This document shows, in pieces, positions 19,044 to 27,555 of a stretch of 64,000 nt of DNA. Under the pieces are notes generated by a model. The model was not told where the DNA came from. It was given only the letters and a program-made list of their open reading frames with translations, and ran no database searches. This stretch comes from Bacteroidota bacterium (GTDB lineage Bacteria > Bacteroidota > Bacteroidia > Chitinophagales > Saprospiraceae), in NCBI GenBank assembly GCA_963169455.1, contig CAUJDW010000125.1:186001-250000 (forward strand), given 5' to 3'. The first letter of the stretch is position 1, and each line of letters opens with the position of its first letter. A program made the translations under genes and the position numbers.

Positions 19044-20024
19044 CTACCTGAAAGGAATGGCCAATGGCCTCATGGGAGACCCGCTGGCCCCTTTGAGCTT
19101 CAGGGAGGCGGCGATAAAAGCAAACTCATAGACTTCATCCTTCGCCAGGGTTTCCAGGTACATCTGTTCGATGAACATAACGCCTTTTTCCGCCAGGAGG
19201 TAGGTGTGGACCGGCACCCAGTTATCTTCCCGTTCCGGCGGGAAGGCTTCAAAACTGAGGTTGTCGGCGCCGAGCAGCATGATTTGCTGGCTCTCCACCA
19301 GCCACTTTACGGCTTCCAGGTTGATCCCAGGATACTGATTCAGATACTCCCCTGCATTATGGTAATGCATTGCCTGTCCGGTACGGATAAGGACAACATC
19401 TCCTTTTCGGAGCGTTGTGTTTTGCTTTTTTAAAGCACCTTGCAGGTCTCCTGCGTTTATACGGTAGTTGTCCGGCAGGCGCTGTACCCCTTTGTATGCA
19501 GGGATGTCAATCATCACGCCTCTGGCGATGACAGGGGGGATCGTTTCGGCGCCGGTTTTGAGCCAGCCTTTATCACCCAGGTATTCTTCGGGTGTGTACC
19601 CGTTCCATATCTTCCCGTCCAGCCCGAAATGGTTCAGGGCGTCGATGTGTGTCCCCATGTGCGTATACATGGAAATGGCATCGCCCGTATAGCTTACCTT
19701 TCGGTTCATTTTTTCTCCTAACCCATTGGGGTTGTCCACTACTGTTCCGTGAGGAGTATGGGTCAGCCAGTACTGGTAGGGCGGGTCGCCCAGTGCATGG
19801 AAGCTGGGCATGCCCACGAAGTAATCCACACTGAGGTCGTACACCTGGCCGCTGCCAATTGCAGACAGTGCTGAAAGGCGGGATTCGTCGGTCATCATAT
19901 TCAACGTGCCGATCTCATCTTCCGGCCCCCAGGGGCTTATTCCGACGGCTTCCGCTGACTCCTGGGAAAAGGCGGAAACGCTATAAAACAGTGCTACACT
20001 CAAAAGGATGGTTTGCTTTTTCAT
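19044..20024 (-). CDS. Cyclase-family metal hydrolase (kynurenine formamidase-like), exported
   Basis: A 326-residue member of the cyclase/kynurenine formamidase family. The metal-binding signature HMGTHIDALNHF lies near residue 120, and a second conserved segment is GDVVLIRTGQ. An N-terminal signal (ILLSVALFYSVSAFSQ) predicts export to the periplasm, unlike cytosolic kynurenine formamidases. Substrate is unknown; family members open amides or lactones. The gene lies 62 bases downstream of a Crp/Fnr-type regulator on the same strand, with a 16-bp palindrome between them, so control by that regulator is plausible. The region after its stop holds a DUF4386 remnant. Confidence 0.82.
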   Translation of the reverse strand: MKKQTILLSVALFYSVSAFSQESAEAVGISPWGPEDEIGTLNMMTDESRLSALSAIGSGQVYDLSVDYFVGMPSFHALGDPPYQYWLTHTPHGTVVDNPNGLGEKMNRKVSYTGDAISMYTHMGTHIDALNHFGLDGKIWNGYTPEEYLGDKGWLKTGAETIPPVIARGVMIDIPAYKGVQRLPDNYRINAGDLQGALKKQNTTLRKGDVVLIRTGQAMHYHNAGEYLNQYPGINLEAVKWLVESQQIMLLGADNLSFEAFPPEREDNWVPVHTYLLAEKGVMFIEQMYLETLAKDEVYEFAFIAASLKLKGASGSPMRPLAIPFR

Positions 20025-20075
20025 TATCCTGTTTTTTGATTCAGGACAAAGGAAAAGGGAATGCGAAAGAAAGAA

Positions 20076-20091
20076 ATTAATCTAGATTAAT
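20076..20091. promoter_or_regulatory. 16-bp perfect palindrome, possible operator
   Basis: ATTAATCTAGATTAAT is a perfect palindrome that overlaps the TAA stop of the Crp/Fnr gene (20087-20089) and lies 52 bases upstream of the cyclase start. Its AT-rich dyad form and position suit a regulator site for the downstream gene. It is not the classic TTGA-N6-TCAA Fnr site, so the link to this regulator is only an inference. Confidence 0.4.
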
Positions 20092-20662
20092 GCTTTAAGC
20101 CGCTCTTCATTTTGGAGAGAAATTCCGGTGTAATACCCAGGTAGGAAGCGATATGCCTTTGGGAAATTCTCAGTTCGGCCTCCGGGAATTTTTCGATAAA
20201 ATCCCGGTATCTTTCTTCTGCAGTTTTAGCGATCATGTCCATTACCCTTTCCTGTTGGGCAATGAAAGCATTGATGTGCAAAATCCTCCAGAACCTTTCC
20301 AGCTTCGGGATTTCCAGCAGCAGGTTTTCCATGGCAGGTTTTGAAAGCTGAAATACTTCCGTATCCTCTAATGCCTGCAAAAAATAGGCGCCGGGTTTTT
20401 GGCTGTGAAAACTGTACAGGTCGGAAACCCACCATTCCTCTTTAGCAAAAAGGGTGTTTTTTTCATACCCTTTTTTATTTATGTCATATAGCCTCAGTAA
20501 GCCCTTATTTACAAAATAGGTGTATTTGCAGGTCTGGCCGGATTGAATCAGGTGGCTGTCTTTCAGGTAGGTTTTGACGGACAGCCTTTTCAGAAACAGG
20601 CCGAATTCTTCTTCGTTCAGTTTAATATGCCGGTTCAGGTTTTGTTTTAAAAGTTCGTACAC
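20087..20662 (-). CDS. Crp/Fnr-family transcriptional regulator
   Basis: A 191-residue regulator with an N-terminal cyclic-nucleotide-binding-like fold (LIQSGQTCKYTYFVNKGLLR; YFLQALEDTEVFQLSKPAME) and a C-terminal winged helix containing ISQRHIASYLGITPEFLSKM. It lacks the four cysteines of oxygen-sensing Fnr and the full phosphate-binding cassette, as is common in the Bacteroidota Crp-like group, so an effector cannot be named. The start codon is GTG at 20662, beginning MYELLKQNLNRHIKLNEEE. It is upstream of and codirectional with the cyclase gene. Confidence 0.88.
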   Translation of the reverse strand: MYELLKQNLNRHIKLNEEEFGLFLKRLSVKTYLKDSHLIQSGQTCKYTYFVNKGLLRLYDINKKGYEKNTLFAKEEWWVSDLYSFHSQKPGAYFLQALEDTEVFQLSKPAMENLLLEIPKLERFWRILHINAFIAQQERVMDMIAKTAEERYRDFIEKFPEAELRISQRHIASYLGITPEFLSKMKSGLKH

Positions 20663-20731
20663 TATATTTTTTTTTGCTTTTTCAATTTATGCCCGTGGAC
20701 TTTGGCCAGCACTAGCATCCCCGGGGCGCCC

Positions 20732-21616
20732 TCACTCAAAAATCCCACTCGACAAATACCTGTCTCCCCTGTCACAAACGATAAACACCACCACCCCTTC
20801 GTCCAGTTCCTCCGCCAGTTTCACCGCCGCCGCACAGGCCCCGCCGCTGCTCATGCCGGCGAAGATGGCCTCCTCCTGCGCCAGGCGGCGCATCATGGCC
20901 GTGGCTTCGTCCTGAGAGACGTCGATGATGCGGTCGACGCGTTCCGGTTCGAATATCTTTGGCAGGAACTCGGGCGACCAGCGGCGGATGCCGGGGATGC
21001 TCGAGCCGTCGGTGGGTTGCACGCCGACGATCTGCACCTTGGGGTTTTGCTCTTTCAGGTAGCGGGAAGTACCCATGATGGTGCCGGTGGTGCCCATAGA
21101 GGAGACGAAGTGGGTGACTTTGCCTTCCGTATCGCGCCATATCTCGGGGCCGGTAGTCTGGTAGTGCATGCCCCAGTTGTCGGGGTTGGCGAACTGGTTG
21201 AGCATGAGGTAGCCGCCGCCGGCCACCATTTCGTCGGCCAGTTGGCGGGAGTACTCGATGCCGCCTTTGGAAGCGGGGGTGAGGATGACCTCCGCCCCGT
21301 AGGCCCGCATGGCCTGCGCCCGCTCGGCGGTGGAGTTGTCGGGCATGAGCAGAGTGATCTCAACGCCGAACTTGCGGGCGATCATGGCCAGGGCGATGCC
21401 GGTATTGCCGCTGGTGGCTTCGATGAGCCGCATGCCGGGCTTCAGCTCGCCCCGGTCGAGGGCGCCCTTGATCATGCCGTAGGCGGCGCGGTCCTTGACG
21501 CTGCCGCCGGGGTTCTGCCCTTCGAGTTTGCCGAAGACGCGGACGCGGGGCTTGCGGATGATGGTTTCGAGTTCTACCAGCGGCGTGTTGCCGACGAGGT
21601 GGAGTACAGAGCTCAT
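20732..21616 (-). CDS. cysM: Cysteine synthase B
   Basis: A PLP-dependent O-acetylserine sulfhydrylase making cysteine from O-acetylserine and sulfide or thiosulfate. The 294 residues fit CysM rather than the longer CysK. Visible motifs are the PLP lysine in NPGGSVKDRAAYGM, the substrate loop EATSGNTGIALA, the phosphate-binding SSMGTTGTIMGTSRYLKE and the late GMSSGGACAAA. The product of the cysE-like gene at 28320 would supply O-acetylserine; the two are not in one operon. A 36-bp palindrome of the dispersed family lies 24 bases upstream of the start, between this gene and the hybrid sensor gene. Confidence 0.93.
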   Translation of the reverse strand: MSSVLHLVGNTPLVELETIIRKPRVRVFGKLEGQNPGGSVKDRAAYGMIKGALDRGELKPGMRLIEATSGNTGIALAMIARKFGVEITLLMPDNSTAERAQAMRAYGAEVILTPASKGGIEYSRQLADEMVAGGGYLMLNQFANPDNWGMHYQTTGPEIWRDTEGKVTHFVSSMGTTGTIMGTSRYLKEQNPKVQIVGVQPTDGSSIPGIRRWSPEFLPKIFEPERVDRIIDVSQDEATAMMRRLAQEEAIFAGMSSGGACAAAVKLAEELDEGVVVFIVCDRGDRYLSSGIFE

Positions 21617-21639
21617 AGGTACGGGTAATTTTTGCTAAT

Positions 21640-21675
21640 ATAGGGATTCCATCTCTTAAGGGATGGAATCCCTAT
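21640..21675. repeat. 36-bp palindrome (palindrome family copy 2)
   Basis: Half-site ATAGGGATTCCATCYCTT with its reverse complement, one mismatch (T at 21653). It is preceded by TTGCTAAT, as at 24522. It lies in the 69-base gap between the stop of the hybrid sensor gene and the start of cysM, both on the minus strand. Confidence 0.9.
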
Positions 21676-21685
21676 GAATCCCCGC

Positions 21686-24505
21686 TCACATTTCGCTCGG
21701 CGATACCCCAAACGCATCCTTATAGCTCTTGGAAAAATAGGAAAGGTTGGAATAACCTACCTGATAGGCGATCTCAGATACGGTGCCGGTTTTTTGTTCC
21801 AGTAATTCCCGGGTCCTGGACAGCCGGAAATCCCGGATGAGCTGGTTGGGCGACTTGTCGGCCAGCGCCTTGAGCTTGCGGTGCAACTGCGAGCGGCTGA
21901 AGCCCACAGCACGGGCGAGATCTTCCACCGTATAAAATTCGTTGCTCATGTTTTCCTCGATCCGCTCCATGACGGACCTCAGGAAGCGCTCGTCCATTGA
22001 GTTAAGGCTAAGCTGAGAAGGATGTAATTTTAGTTCTCCGCTGAAGCGTTCTCGCAGCATTTGCCGCTGTTCGATCAGTTTTGCCATTCGCACTTTCAGC
22101 TCCTGCACATCAAATGGCTTGGTGAGGTAGGCGTCGGCCCCCTGTTCCAGGCCTTCGACCTTATGCTCCTGTCCGGCCCGGGCGGTGAGCAGGATGATGG
22201 GGATGTGGCTGGTGCGGTTGTCCGTTTTCAGGGCGGCGCACAGTTCAAATCCGTTTTTGCGGGGCATCATCACGTCGCTGATGATGATGTCCGGCACTTT
22301 TTCAATGGCTAGTTCCAGCCCTTGTTGGCCGTCTTCGGCAAGAATGGGCTGATAGTCCTTTTCAATATTTTCGCGGATATAGCGCCGCAGGTCCGGGTTG
22401 TCTTCCACGATCAGCGCCAGGGGTTTTGGGGTGTCGGGTCGTCCGTTCTCCTCTTGTTCCTGTTCCTGTTCATCTCCCAATAGTCCATGAGCAATGCCTG
22501 GGGCTATGGCCGCCCGGGCGCCGGCTTGTTCCAGCAGGATGGCTGCGGCTGGCAGCAATCCTTTCTGGTAGGGCAGCGTTACTTTGAAGGTGGCGCCCTG
22601 GCCTTTCATGCTGTCGACGCCAATCTGCCCGCCGTGCAGTTCCACCAGTTCCCGCACCAGTGACAGGCCGATGCCGGTACCCTGGGATTCCGTGCCTTCC
22701 ACCTGATAAAAGCGGTCGAAGATCTTGTCGATTTCCTCCGCATCCATGCCGGGGCCGGAATCGGAAATCTGGAACTTCAGGTAACCCTTTTCTGCCTCGG
22801 CTTTAACCCGGATCGTCCCCTGTTCAGGCGTGAATTTGAAGGCATTGGACAGCAGGTTGGCCAGTATCTTTTCCAGTTTATCTTTGTCGAACCAGGCTTT
22901 TTCCGGCTCAGAGGGAAAGCTGGTGTGGAAGTGGATGTGTTTGCGCTCGACCAGGCTTTCAAAGGAAAAGACGATGGCGCGGATGAATTCGATCATCCTG
23001 CCTTGAGAGAGTGCCAGTTTCATCTGGCCGTTGTCCAGTTTGGAGAGGTCGAGCAGTTGATCTACGAGGTGCTGAAGGCGCAGGGCGTTCCTTTTAAGCA
23101 CTTTCAGGTGCCGGCCTTTGATGGGGACTTCGTCGGTATCCCGGATCGAATCGCTGGCGGGTATGTTTTCCATCGCCTGGTTGACCGGGCCGAGGATCAG
23201 GGTGAGCGGGGTGCGGAACTCGTGGCTGATGTTGGCAAAAAAGCGCGACTTGATGGCGTCGAGTTCCCGGATGCGCTCGGCCTGGGCTTTCTGGCGTTCG
23301 TTTTCCAGGAGCTTATACCCCAGCCCAAGCGCGTAGATGATCAGCAGGCCCATCTGCCCCACCGGCCAGGGCAGGATGGGCAGGCGAATCAGGCCTGCAT
23401 TGGAAAGGAAGCCCAGCATGACCCAGAACAGGAACCAGAGGATGCCTGCGCCGAATATTTTGGCTAATGGGTGGAGGCCCAGGACAAACTTTATAGAAAG
23501 CGGCAGGATCAGCAGGAAAGCCATGAAAAAACCAATCATTCCCTCATTGAAAGGCTCCTTCCAGGACGAAATGAATTCATAAAGGAAGTGAATCCCGTAC
23601 AATCCTGTTACGCCCAGCAGGTATTTGTCCCAGCCGGGCAGCCGGTTTTTGACCTCAGAAAAGGACCTGCCGAATAACAGGAGGAATAGCAGTGAGCCCA
23701 GGGCCGGAAGGGTAAAAATCGGCTTAGCAAGATGAGGGTGGTTAGGGAAAAACAAATCCACCATGCTGAAAAAGGGCTCGATATTGAAGAAGTGCAGGCT
23801 AAAAAGCCAGCAGAAGATGCCGAAGTACAAATAGGAATTGTGACGGATAAAAAACCAGAACACCAGCACATACAGGCCAATGATAAAGTACATGGCCTGT
23901 CCGCCATAGCCCGCCCACTTGTTTTGATCCGTTGAGTAAGAGATGTTGGGAAAGGATTGCATGAGCACTGGCTCGATATACATCAAGTCCGACACCTGTC
24001 CGCTGCTAAGCCGGATGTAGATCGTAGCGCTGTCTCCTGCTTCCAATGAAAAGGGAATGACATTGACTATTGCCCTTTCCTGTAGGGATTTCTCCTTCCG
24101 GGGCACGAGGTAGCCCGACCGGTGGAGGGCTGTTACGGTTCCCTCCTGTACGAAAAAAACGTCGACGTAGTCCAGTGCGCCAAAATAGCGGTATTCTTCG
24201 GATTTATTCATGAACACCAGCCATCTGCCGGGAATGGGAGTTGCGGCGGAAACACTGAGTTTAAGCCAGTGTGCGGTTGGATAGGGCGTGGGCTGGTTCG
24301 CTTCGAACCCGCCGGCAAAGGCTCTGCTGTCAGAGAGGATATCGCCAATTGTCAGTGCTCCCGACGGGTCGGTATACAGGCTGGTGTAAGGAGACAGCGG
24401 AATGGAATCAAAACAGCTGTCTTCCAGGTGCAGCATTCTGGCTTCCGGCTGGGCCAGAAGTGGCATCGTGCAGAGGGATAATATTATAAAAGTTTTCCAA
24501 CGCAT
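21686..24505 (-). CDS. Hybrid sensor kinase / response regulator / AraC protein (7TM type)
   Basis: A 939-residue one-protein signalling system. After a signal peptide come a periplasmic 7TMR-DISM extracellular domain (about 25-170) and seven membrane helices (about 185-385). The histidine kinase follows: phospho-acceptor box FFANISHEFRTPLTLILGP near residue 425, N box LSNAFKFTPEQG, and G boxes SDSGPGMD and GTGIGLSLV. A receiver domain has ALIVEDNPDLRRYI and the phospho-acceptor Asp in IISDVMMPRKNGFEL (about 690-810). An AraC-type DNA-binding domain ends the chain (VEDLARAVGFSRSQLHRKLK; SEIAYQVGYSNLSYFSKSYK). Such hybrids often control carbohydrate loci, but no such locus is adjacent; its target is unknown. 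Confidence 0.93.
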   Translation of the reverse strand: MRWKTFIILSLCTMPLLAQPEARMLHLEDSCFDSIPLSPYTSLYTDPSGALTIGDILSDSRAFAGGFEANQPTPYPTAHWLKLSVSAATPIPGRWLVFMNKSEEYRYFGALDYVDVFFVQEGTVTALHRSGYLVPRKEKSLQERAIVNVIPFSLEAGDSATIYIRLSSGQVSDLMYIEPVLMQSFPNISYSTDQNKWAGYGGQAMYFIIGLYVLVFWFFIRHNSYLYFGIFCWLFSLHFFNIEPFFSMVDLFFPNHPHLAKPIFTLPALGSLLFLLLFGRSFSEVKNRLPGWDKYLLGVTGLYGIHFLYEFISSWKEPFNEGMIGFFMAFLLILPLSIKFVLGLHPLAKIFGAGILWFLFWVMLGFLSNAGLIRLPILPWPVGQMGLLIIYALGLGYKLLENERQKAQAERIRELDAIKSRFFANISHEFRTPLTLILGPVNQAMENIPASDSIRDTDEVPIKGRHLKVLKRNALRLQHLVDQLLDLSKLDNGQMKLALSQGRMIEFIRAIVFSFESLVERKHIHFHTSFPSEPEKAWFDKDKLEKILANLLSNAFKFTPEQGTIRVKAEAEKGYLKFQISDSGPGMDAEEIDKIFDRFYQVEGTESQGTGIGLSLVRELVELHGGQIGVDSMKGQGATFKVTLPYQKGLLPAAAILLEQAGARAAIAPGIAHGLLGDEQEQEQEENGRPDTPKPLALIVEDNPDLRRYIRENIEKDYQPILAEDGQQGLELAIEKVPDIIISDVMMPRKNGFELCAALKTDNRTSHIPIILLTARAGQEHKVEGLEQGADAYLTKPFDVQELKVRMAKLIEQRQMLRERFSGELKLHPSQLSLNSMDERFLRSVMERIEENMSNEFYTVEDLARAVGFSRSQLHRKLKALADKSPNQLIRDFRLSRTRELLEQKTGTVSEIAYQVGYSNLSYFSKSYKDAFGVSPSEM

Positions 24506-24521
24506 AGTTCAGGTTGCTAAT

Positions 24522-24557
24522 ATAGGGATTCCATCCCTTAAGGGATGGAATCCCTAT
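24522..24557. repeat. 36-bp perfect palindrome (palindrome family copy 3)
   Basis: Half-site ATAGGGATTCCATCCCTT followed by its exact reverse complement. It lies between the start of the hybrid sensor gene (24505) and the TAG stop of the SnoaL-like gene (24561-24563), three bases from that stop. Confidence 0.95.
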
Positions 24558-24560
24558 GGC

Positions 24561-25082
24561 CTAGTACCAACTGGCGTACATTGCCTGTGGCGGTACCGGG
24601 GACTGTTCCCGCATTTGTTCATCCTGGAATATCTCCAGGTCGAGGTTGTGGAAGGCGATGATTTTCCATTGGCCGTTGGTTTTCTCCAGCAGCCCGCTCC
24701 ATAGCACCTGTGGGTCGGCAGGGCGGCCCTCGCCTTTTTTGGAGACGGCCGCCAGTACGTGGATCAGGGCGATGTCTTCCCGGATGAATTTGACCTTGTC
24801 CACGGTGGCGTAGTGTTCCGTATCCTTATATACGGATTCGAATATTCCCTGATGAGCAGCTGCATTGGCCTGTGGGTTAATGCCTTTCATATAGAGGCCA
24901 TTCCAGACGACGTAATCGTGTTCGTCGGCAAAGACGCTGGCGAATTTCGCGCCACTTCCCTGCGTCCAGCCTTCCGCCATGGTTTGTACGAGCTTGTTGA
25001 TGGCTTGTTCATCCGCTGTGTTTTGGGAAAAAAGCGGCTGAGAAAATGCCAGTAATGCGATCAGTTTTACGAGATGTTTCAT
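24561..25082 (-). CDS. Exported SnoaL-like (DUF4440-type) protein
   Basis: A 173-residue protein with a cleavable signal (LIALLAFSQPLFSQ) and a SnoaL-like cone fold of the SgcJ/DUF4440 group: DEQAINKLVQTMAEGWTQGS, KFASVFADEHDYVVWNG, and the closing TNGQWKIIAFHNLDL. Family members bind small hydrophobic ligands or act as isomerases, but this group is mostly uncharacterised; export to the periplasm is predicted. A 36-bp palindrome follows its stop and separates it from the sensor gene. A possible 56-residue membrane peptide gene lies upstream on the same strand. Confidence 0.78.
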   Translation of the reverse strand: MKHLVKLIALLAFSQPLFSQNTADEQAINKLVQTMAEGWTQGSGAKFASVFADEHDYVVWNGLYMKGINPQANAAAHQGIFESVYKDTEHYATVDKVKFIREDIALIHVLAAVSKKGEGRPADPQVLWSGLLEKTNGQWKIIAFHNLDLEIFQDEQMREQSPVPPQAMYASWY

Positions 25083-25133
25083 GATTTAAAAAAAATTTAG
25101 GTTGAGTTTATGGAAATGGTTTTTGAACGCTAC

Positions 25134-25304
25134 TTACATGAATGCAAAAGGGTCGGCGGACAGCCTTAGCAGTTCGTGGAGATGGGCATGGAGGGTTCCG
25201 TAGAAGGCCTTCAGAAGCGGCAAGCATGCCAGGAGCAGCAGTCCGGCAGCCGCATAGGCGCCCATAATCGCCGTAAAGCCAAAGAGGTGTTTAAAGGTTT
25301 TCAT
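25134..25304 (-). CDS. Possible small membrane protein, 56 residues
   Basis: An ATG at 25304 opens a 56-codon frame ending TAA at 25134. The predicted peptide starts MKTFKHLFGFTAIMGAYAAA and continues with a hydrophobic run (AGLLLLACLPLLKAF) followed by a histidine-containing segment (YGTLHAHLHELLRLS). One membrane helix is expected. It is on the same strand as and 51 bases upstream of the SnoaL-like gene. No homologue is recognised. The positive N-terminus followed by one clean hydrophobic helix favours a real small gene, but the evidence is only compositional. Confidence 0.42.
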   Translation of the reverse strand: MKTFKHLFGFTAIMGAYAAAGLLLLACLPLLKAFYGTLHAHLHELLRLSADPFAFM

Positions 25305-25639
25305 GATCCTGAATTTAGATTGGTTCTTTAATGCTGGGCTGAATCGTTCAGCGATGATGGGACAAAAGTAGGGGCGAGGCAGGAGCGGGCGTTAGCAGGG
25401 ATGTCGCTTTGGTTTACAAATTTGTCGCAACAAGGGAGGCGTGCGACAGGAGTGGTATTGCCTGCGACATAGGTGATAGGATATGTGCATTGAGAATGCG
25501 AGAATGAGCGGCAAAACGCCAGTTTTTCCGACTCCCCGATTTTCCCATCCCGGCCGTCTTTCAGCCGGTGAGGGATTTCGCTGCGCTTAACTTCCGATTT
25601 CCCATCATTTTCTCAGGCTTGATCCGGAGATCGGGACAA
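25305..25639. other. Gene-free stretch downstream of rtcB
   Basis: 335 bases between the possible small gene and the stop of rtcB. No coding frame, strong hairpin or tandem repeat was recognised. The part nearer the small gene should hold its promoter. Confidence 0.5.
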
Positions 25640-27088
25640 CTACCCCTTCACCACCGCCACCGGGCGCAGCCTGGCCACTTTGCGGGCGATGCCGGCCTGG
25701 TGTACGGTTTCAACGACCAGGTTGACGTCCTTATAGGCGATAGGGGCTTCCTCGGCAACGCCGCGATAGGAGCCGGCCTGAACGTGGATGCCTTTATCTT
25801 TGAGTTTTCGGATCAGGGCTGGGGCGTCGACGGATTTTTTCGCTTTGGTGCGCGACATGGCCCGCCCTGCACCGTGGCAGGTGGAGCCGAAGGAAGAGGC
25901 CATGCTTTCATCGGTGCCCACCAATACGTAAGATGCCGTGCCCATGCTGCCGGGGATGAGAACTGGTTGGCCCACCTGCCGGTAGGCCTCGGGCAGTTCG
26001 GCAAAATCGGGGCCGAAAGCGCGGGTGGCGCCTTTGCGGTGCACGATGACTTTCATTTTTTCACCGTCCACCGTGTGTTCTTCGACCTTGGCGATATTGT
26101 GGGCCACGTCGTAGAGCAGGCGCAGTTCGCCGCCGGCTTTGCCGAAGACGTTCTTCCAGGCGGTGCGGCATTCCCAGGTGATCAACTCGCGATTGCACCA
26201 GGCGAAGTTGGCCGCGGCGCACATGGCGTGGAAGTAGTCCTGCCCTTCCGGCGAGTTGAGGGGTACGCAGGCCAGTTCGCGGTCGGGCGGCTGAATGCCG
26301 TATTTGGGCATGGCCGACATCATGATGCGCAGATAATCGGTAGCGACCTGATGCCCCAGCCCCCGTGAGCCGGTATGGATAAGGATCACCATCTGATTAG
26401 GCTTCAGGCCGAAAGCTGCTGCTGCGGCCGGGTCGAAAATGTCTTCTACTCTATCTACTTCAACGAAATGGTTGCCGGAACCTATGGTGCCCAGTTGATC
26501 ATGCCCCCGCTTTTTGGCCTGTTCGGAGACTTTGGAAGGGTCGGCCTGGGGCAGGCGGCCGTGGCTTTCCATGTATTCCAGGTCGGCCGGAGCGCCGTAG
26601 CCTTCGGAAACCGCCCATTCGGCGCCCTTTTCCAGCACTTTGTCCACCTCTTTGAGGGAGAGTTTTAAAATGCCGCCCTTGCCCATGCCGGAGGGCACCT
26701 GACGGTAGAGTTCTTTAGAGAGTTCTTCCAGGCGGGCCTTTACCTGATCATAAACGAGATCGGAAACCAGTAGCCGCACCCCGCAGTTGATGTCATAGCC
26801 GATGCCGCCCGGCGAAATGGCCCCTTCGGGATAGCGCGTAGCCGCCACCCCGCCGATAGGGAAGCCGTAGCCTTCATGGACATCGGGCATCACCATGGAC
26901 GCCCGCACGATACCAGGTAGCGTAGCCACATTGGCCAGTTGTTCCAGCGAGCGGTCATCGAGGATGGCGTCCAGCAGTTTTTCAAGGGCGTACACGCGGG
27001 CCGGCACGCGCATATCCGGGCGATAGCTTTGGGGCAATTCCCAGAGGTAGTCTTCTAATTTTTGAAGGTCTGTTTTTTTGATGGACAT
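25640..27088 (-). CDS. rtcB: RNA-splicing ligase RtcB
   Basis: RtcB joins RNA ends bearing 2',3'-cyclic phosphate or 3'-phosphate to 5'-OH, using GTP and Mn2+; in bacteria it takes part in RNA repair. The 482-residue protein shows the metal-binding segments VMPDVHEGYGFPIGGVAA and GGIGYDINCGVRLL, NHFVEVDRVE, HTGSRGLGHQVA, the guanylation histidine in VIVHRKGATRAFG, and GSMGTASYVLVG. The length is that of the long archaeal-type RtcB, and the archease gene lies directly upstream on the same strand, 44 bases away, as expected since archease boosts RtcB turnover. A 36-bp palindrome sits in that gap. No rtcR or rtcA is present. Confidence 0.95.
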   Translation of the reverse strand: MSIKKTDLQKLEDYLWELPQSYRPDMRVPARVYALEKLLDAILDDRSLEQLANVATLPGIVRASMVMPDVHEGYGFPIGGVAATRYPEGAISPGGIGYDINCGVRLLVSDLVYDQVKARLEELSKELYRQVPSGMGKGGILKLSLKEVDKVLEKGAEWAVSEGYGAPADLEYMESHGRLPQADPSKVSEQAKKRGHDQLGTIGSGNHFVEVDRVEDIFDPAAAAAFGLKPNQMVILIHTGSRGLGHQVATDYLRIMMSAMPKYGIQPPDRELACVPLNSPEGQDYFHAMCAAANFAWCNRELITWECRTAWKNVFGKAGGELRLLYDVAHNIAKVEEHTVDGEKMKVIVHRKGATRAFGPDFAELPEAYRQVGQPVLIPGSMGTASYVLVGTDESMASSFGSTCHGAGRAMSRTKAKKSVDAPALIRKLKDKGIHVQAGSYRGVAEEAPIAYKDVNLVVETVHQAGIARKVARLRPVAVVKG

Positions 27089-27100
27089 GCGAGCGTGTTT

Positions 27101-27136
27101 TTAGGGATTCCATCCCTTAAGGGATGGAATCCCTAA
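27101..27136. repeat. 36-bp perfect palindrome (palindrome family copy 4)
   Basis: Half-site TTAGGGATTCCATCCCTT followed by its exact reverse complement. Bases 27133-27135 are the archease TAG stop codon. It occupies nearly all of the archease-rtcB gap, with rtcB starting at 27088. Confidence 0.95.
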
Positions 27137-27549
27137 ATGTCAAAAATAAGCATCGTTTCCCATTGCCCTTCCCCCCTCCGGCGCACCTCCGCTTCGTGGT
27201 AGGTCACGGCTTTGACGTCTTCGTGAAAACCACCGGCGGGTATGCCTTCAATTTGGGCTTCAATGGCGGTGGGGGTAAGGGTTTGGATTTGCAGTTTACA
27301 AAAAACCGCTTTTTCTTCATGGATCAGCGTCAGTACATCCGAAAGAAAATCCACCAGCAGGGCCGTTGTGTCCACAGAGCGGACGGCAACGGCCCTGATG
27401 ATGGGGCAGGAGCCTGCGCCCGTGCATGCCCCTGGTTTGATGATGTCGTTCAGGGCAGCGAAGCCTGCGGTGAAGAGGGCTTCCGGAGAATCCCCCCTGA
27501 GGCGCAGCCTCACGTCCGCTGTATGGGAAAGGTGTTCGATGGTGTACAT
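27133..27549 (-). CDS. Archease, RtcB activator
   Basis: A 138-residue archease, which stimulates guanylation and multiple turnover of RtcB. Conserved motifs are TIEHLSHTADVRLRLRGDSP at the N-terminus (with the metal-binding Asp of the family), LLVDFLSDVLTLIHEEK in the middle and FHEDVKAVTYHEAEVRR near the C-terminus. It lies directly upstream of rtcB, the usual pairing. Its last codons and TAG stop run into the 36-bp palindrome, so the terminal residues after LIF may have been changed by that element. It starts six bases before the end of a methyltransferase gene on the same strand, suggesting one transcript. Confidence 0.93.
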   Translation of the reverse strand: MYTIEHLSHTADVRLRLRGDSPEALFTAGFAALNDIIKPGACTGAGSCPIIRAVAVRSVDTTALLVDFLSDVLTLIHEEKAVFCKLQIQTLTPTAIEAQIEGIPAGGFHEDVKAVTYHEAEVRRRGEGQWETMLIFDI

Positions 27550-27555
27550 CCGGAT

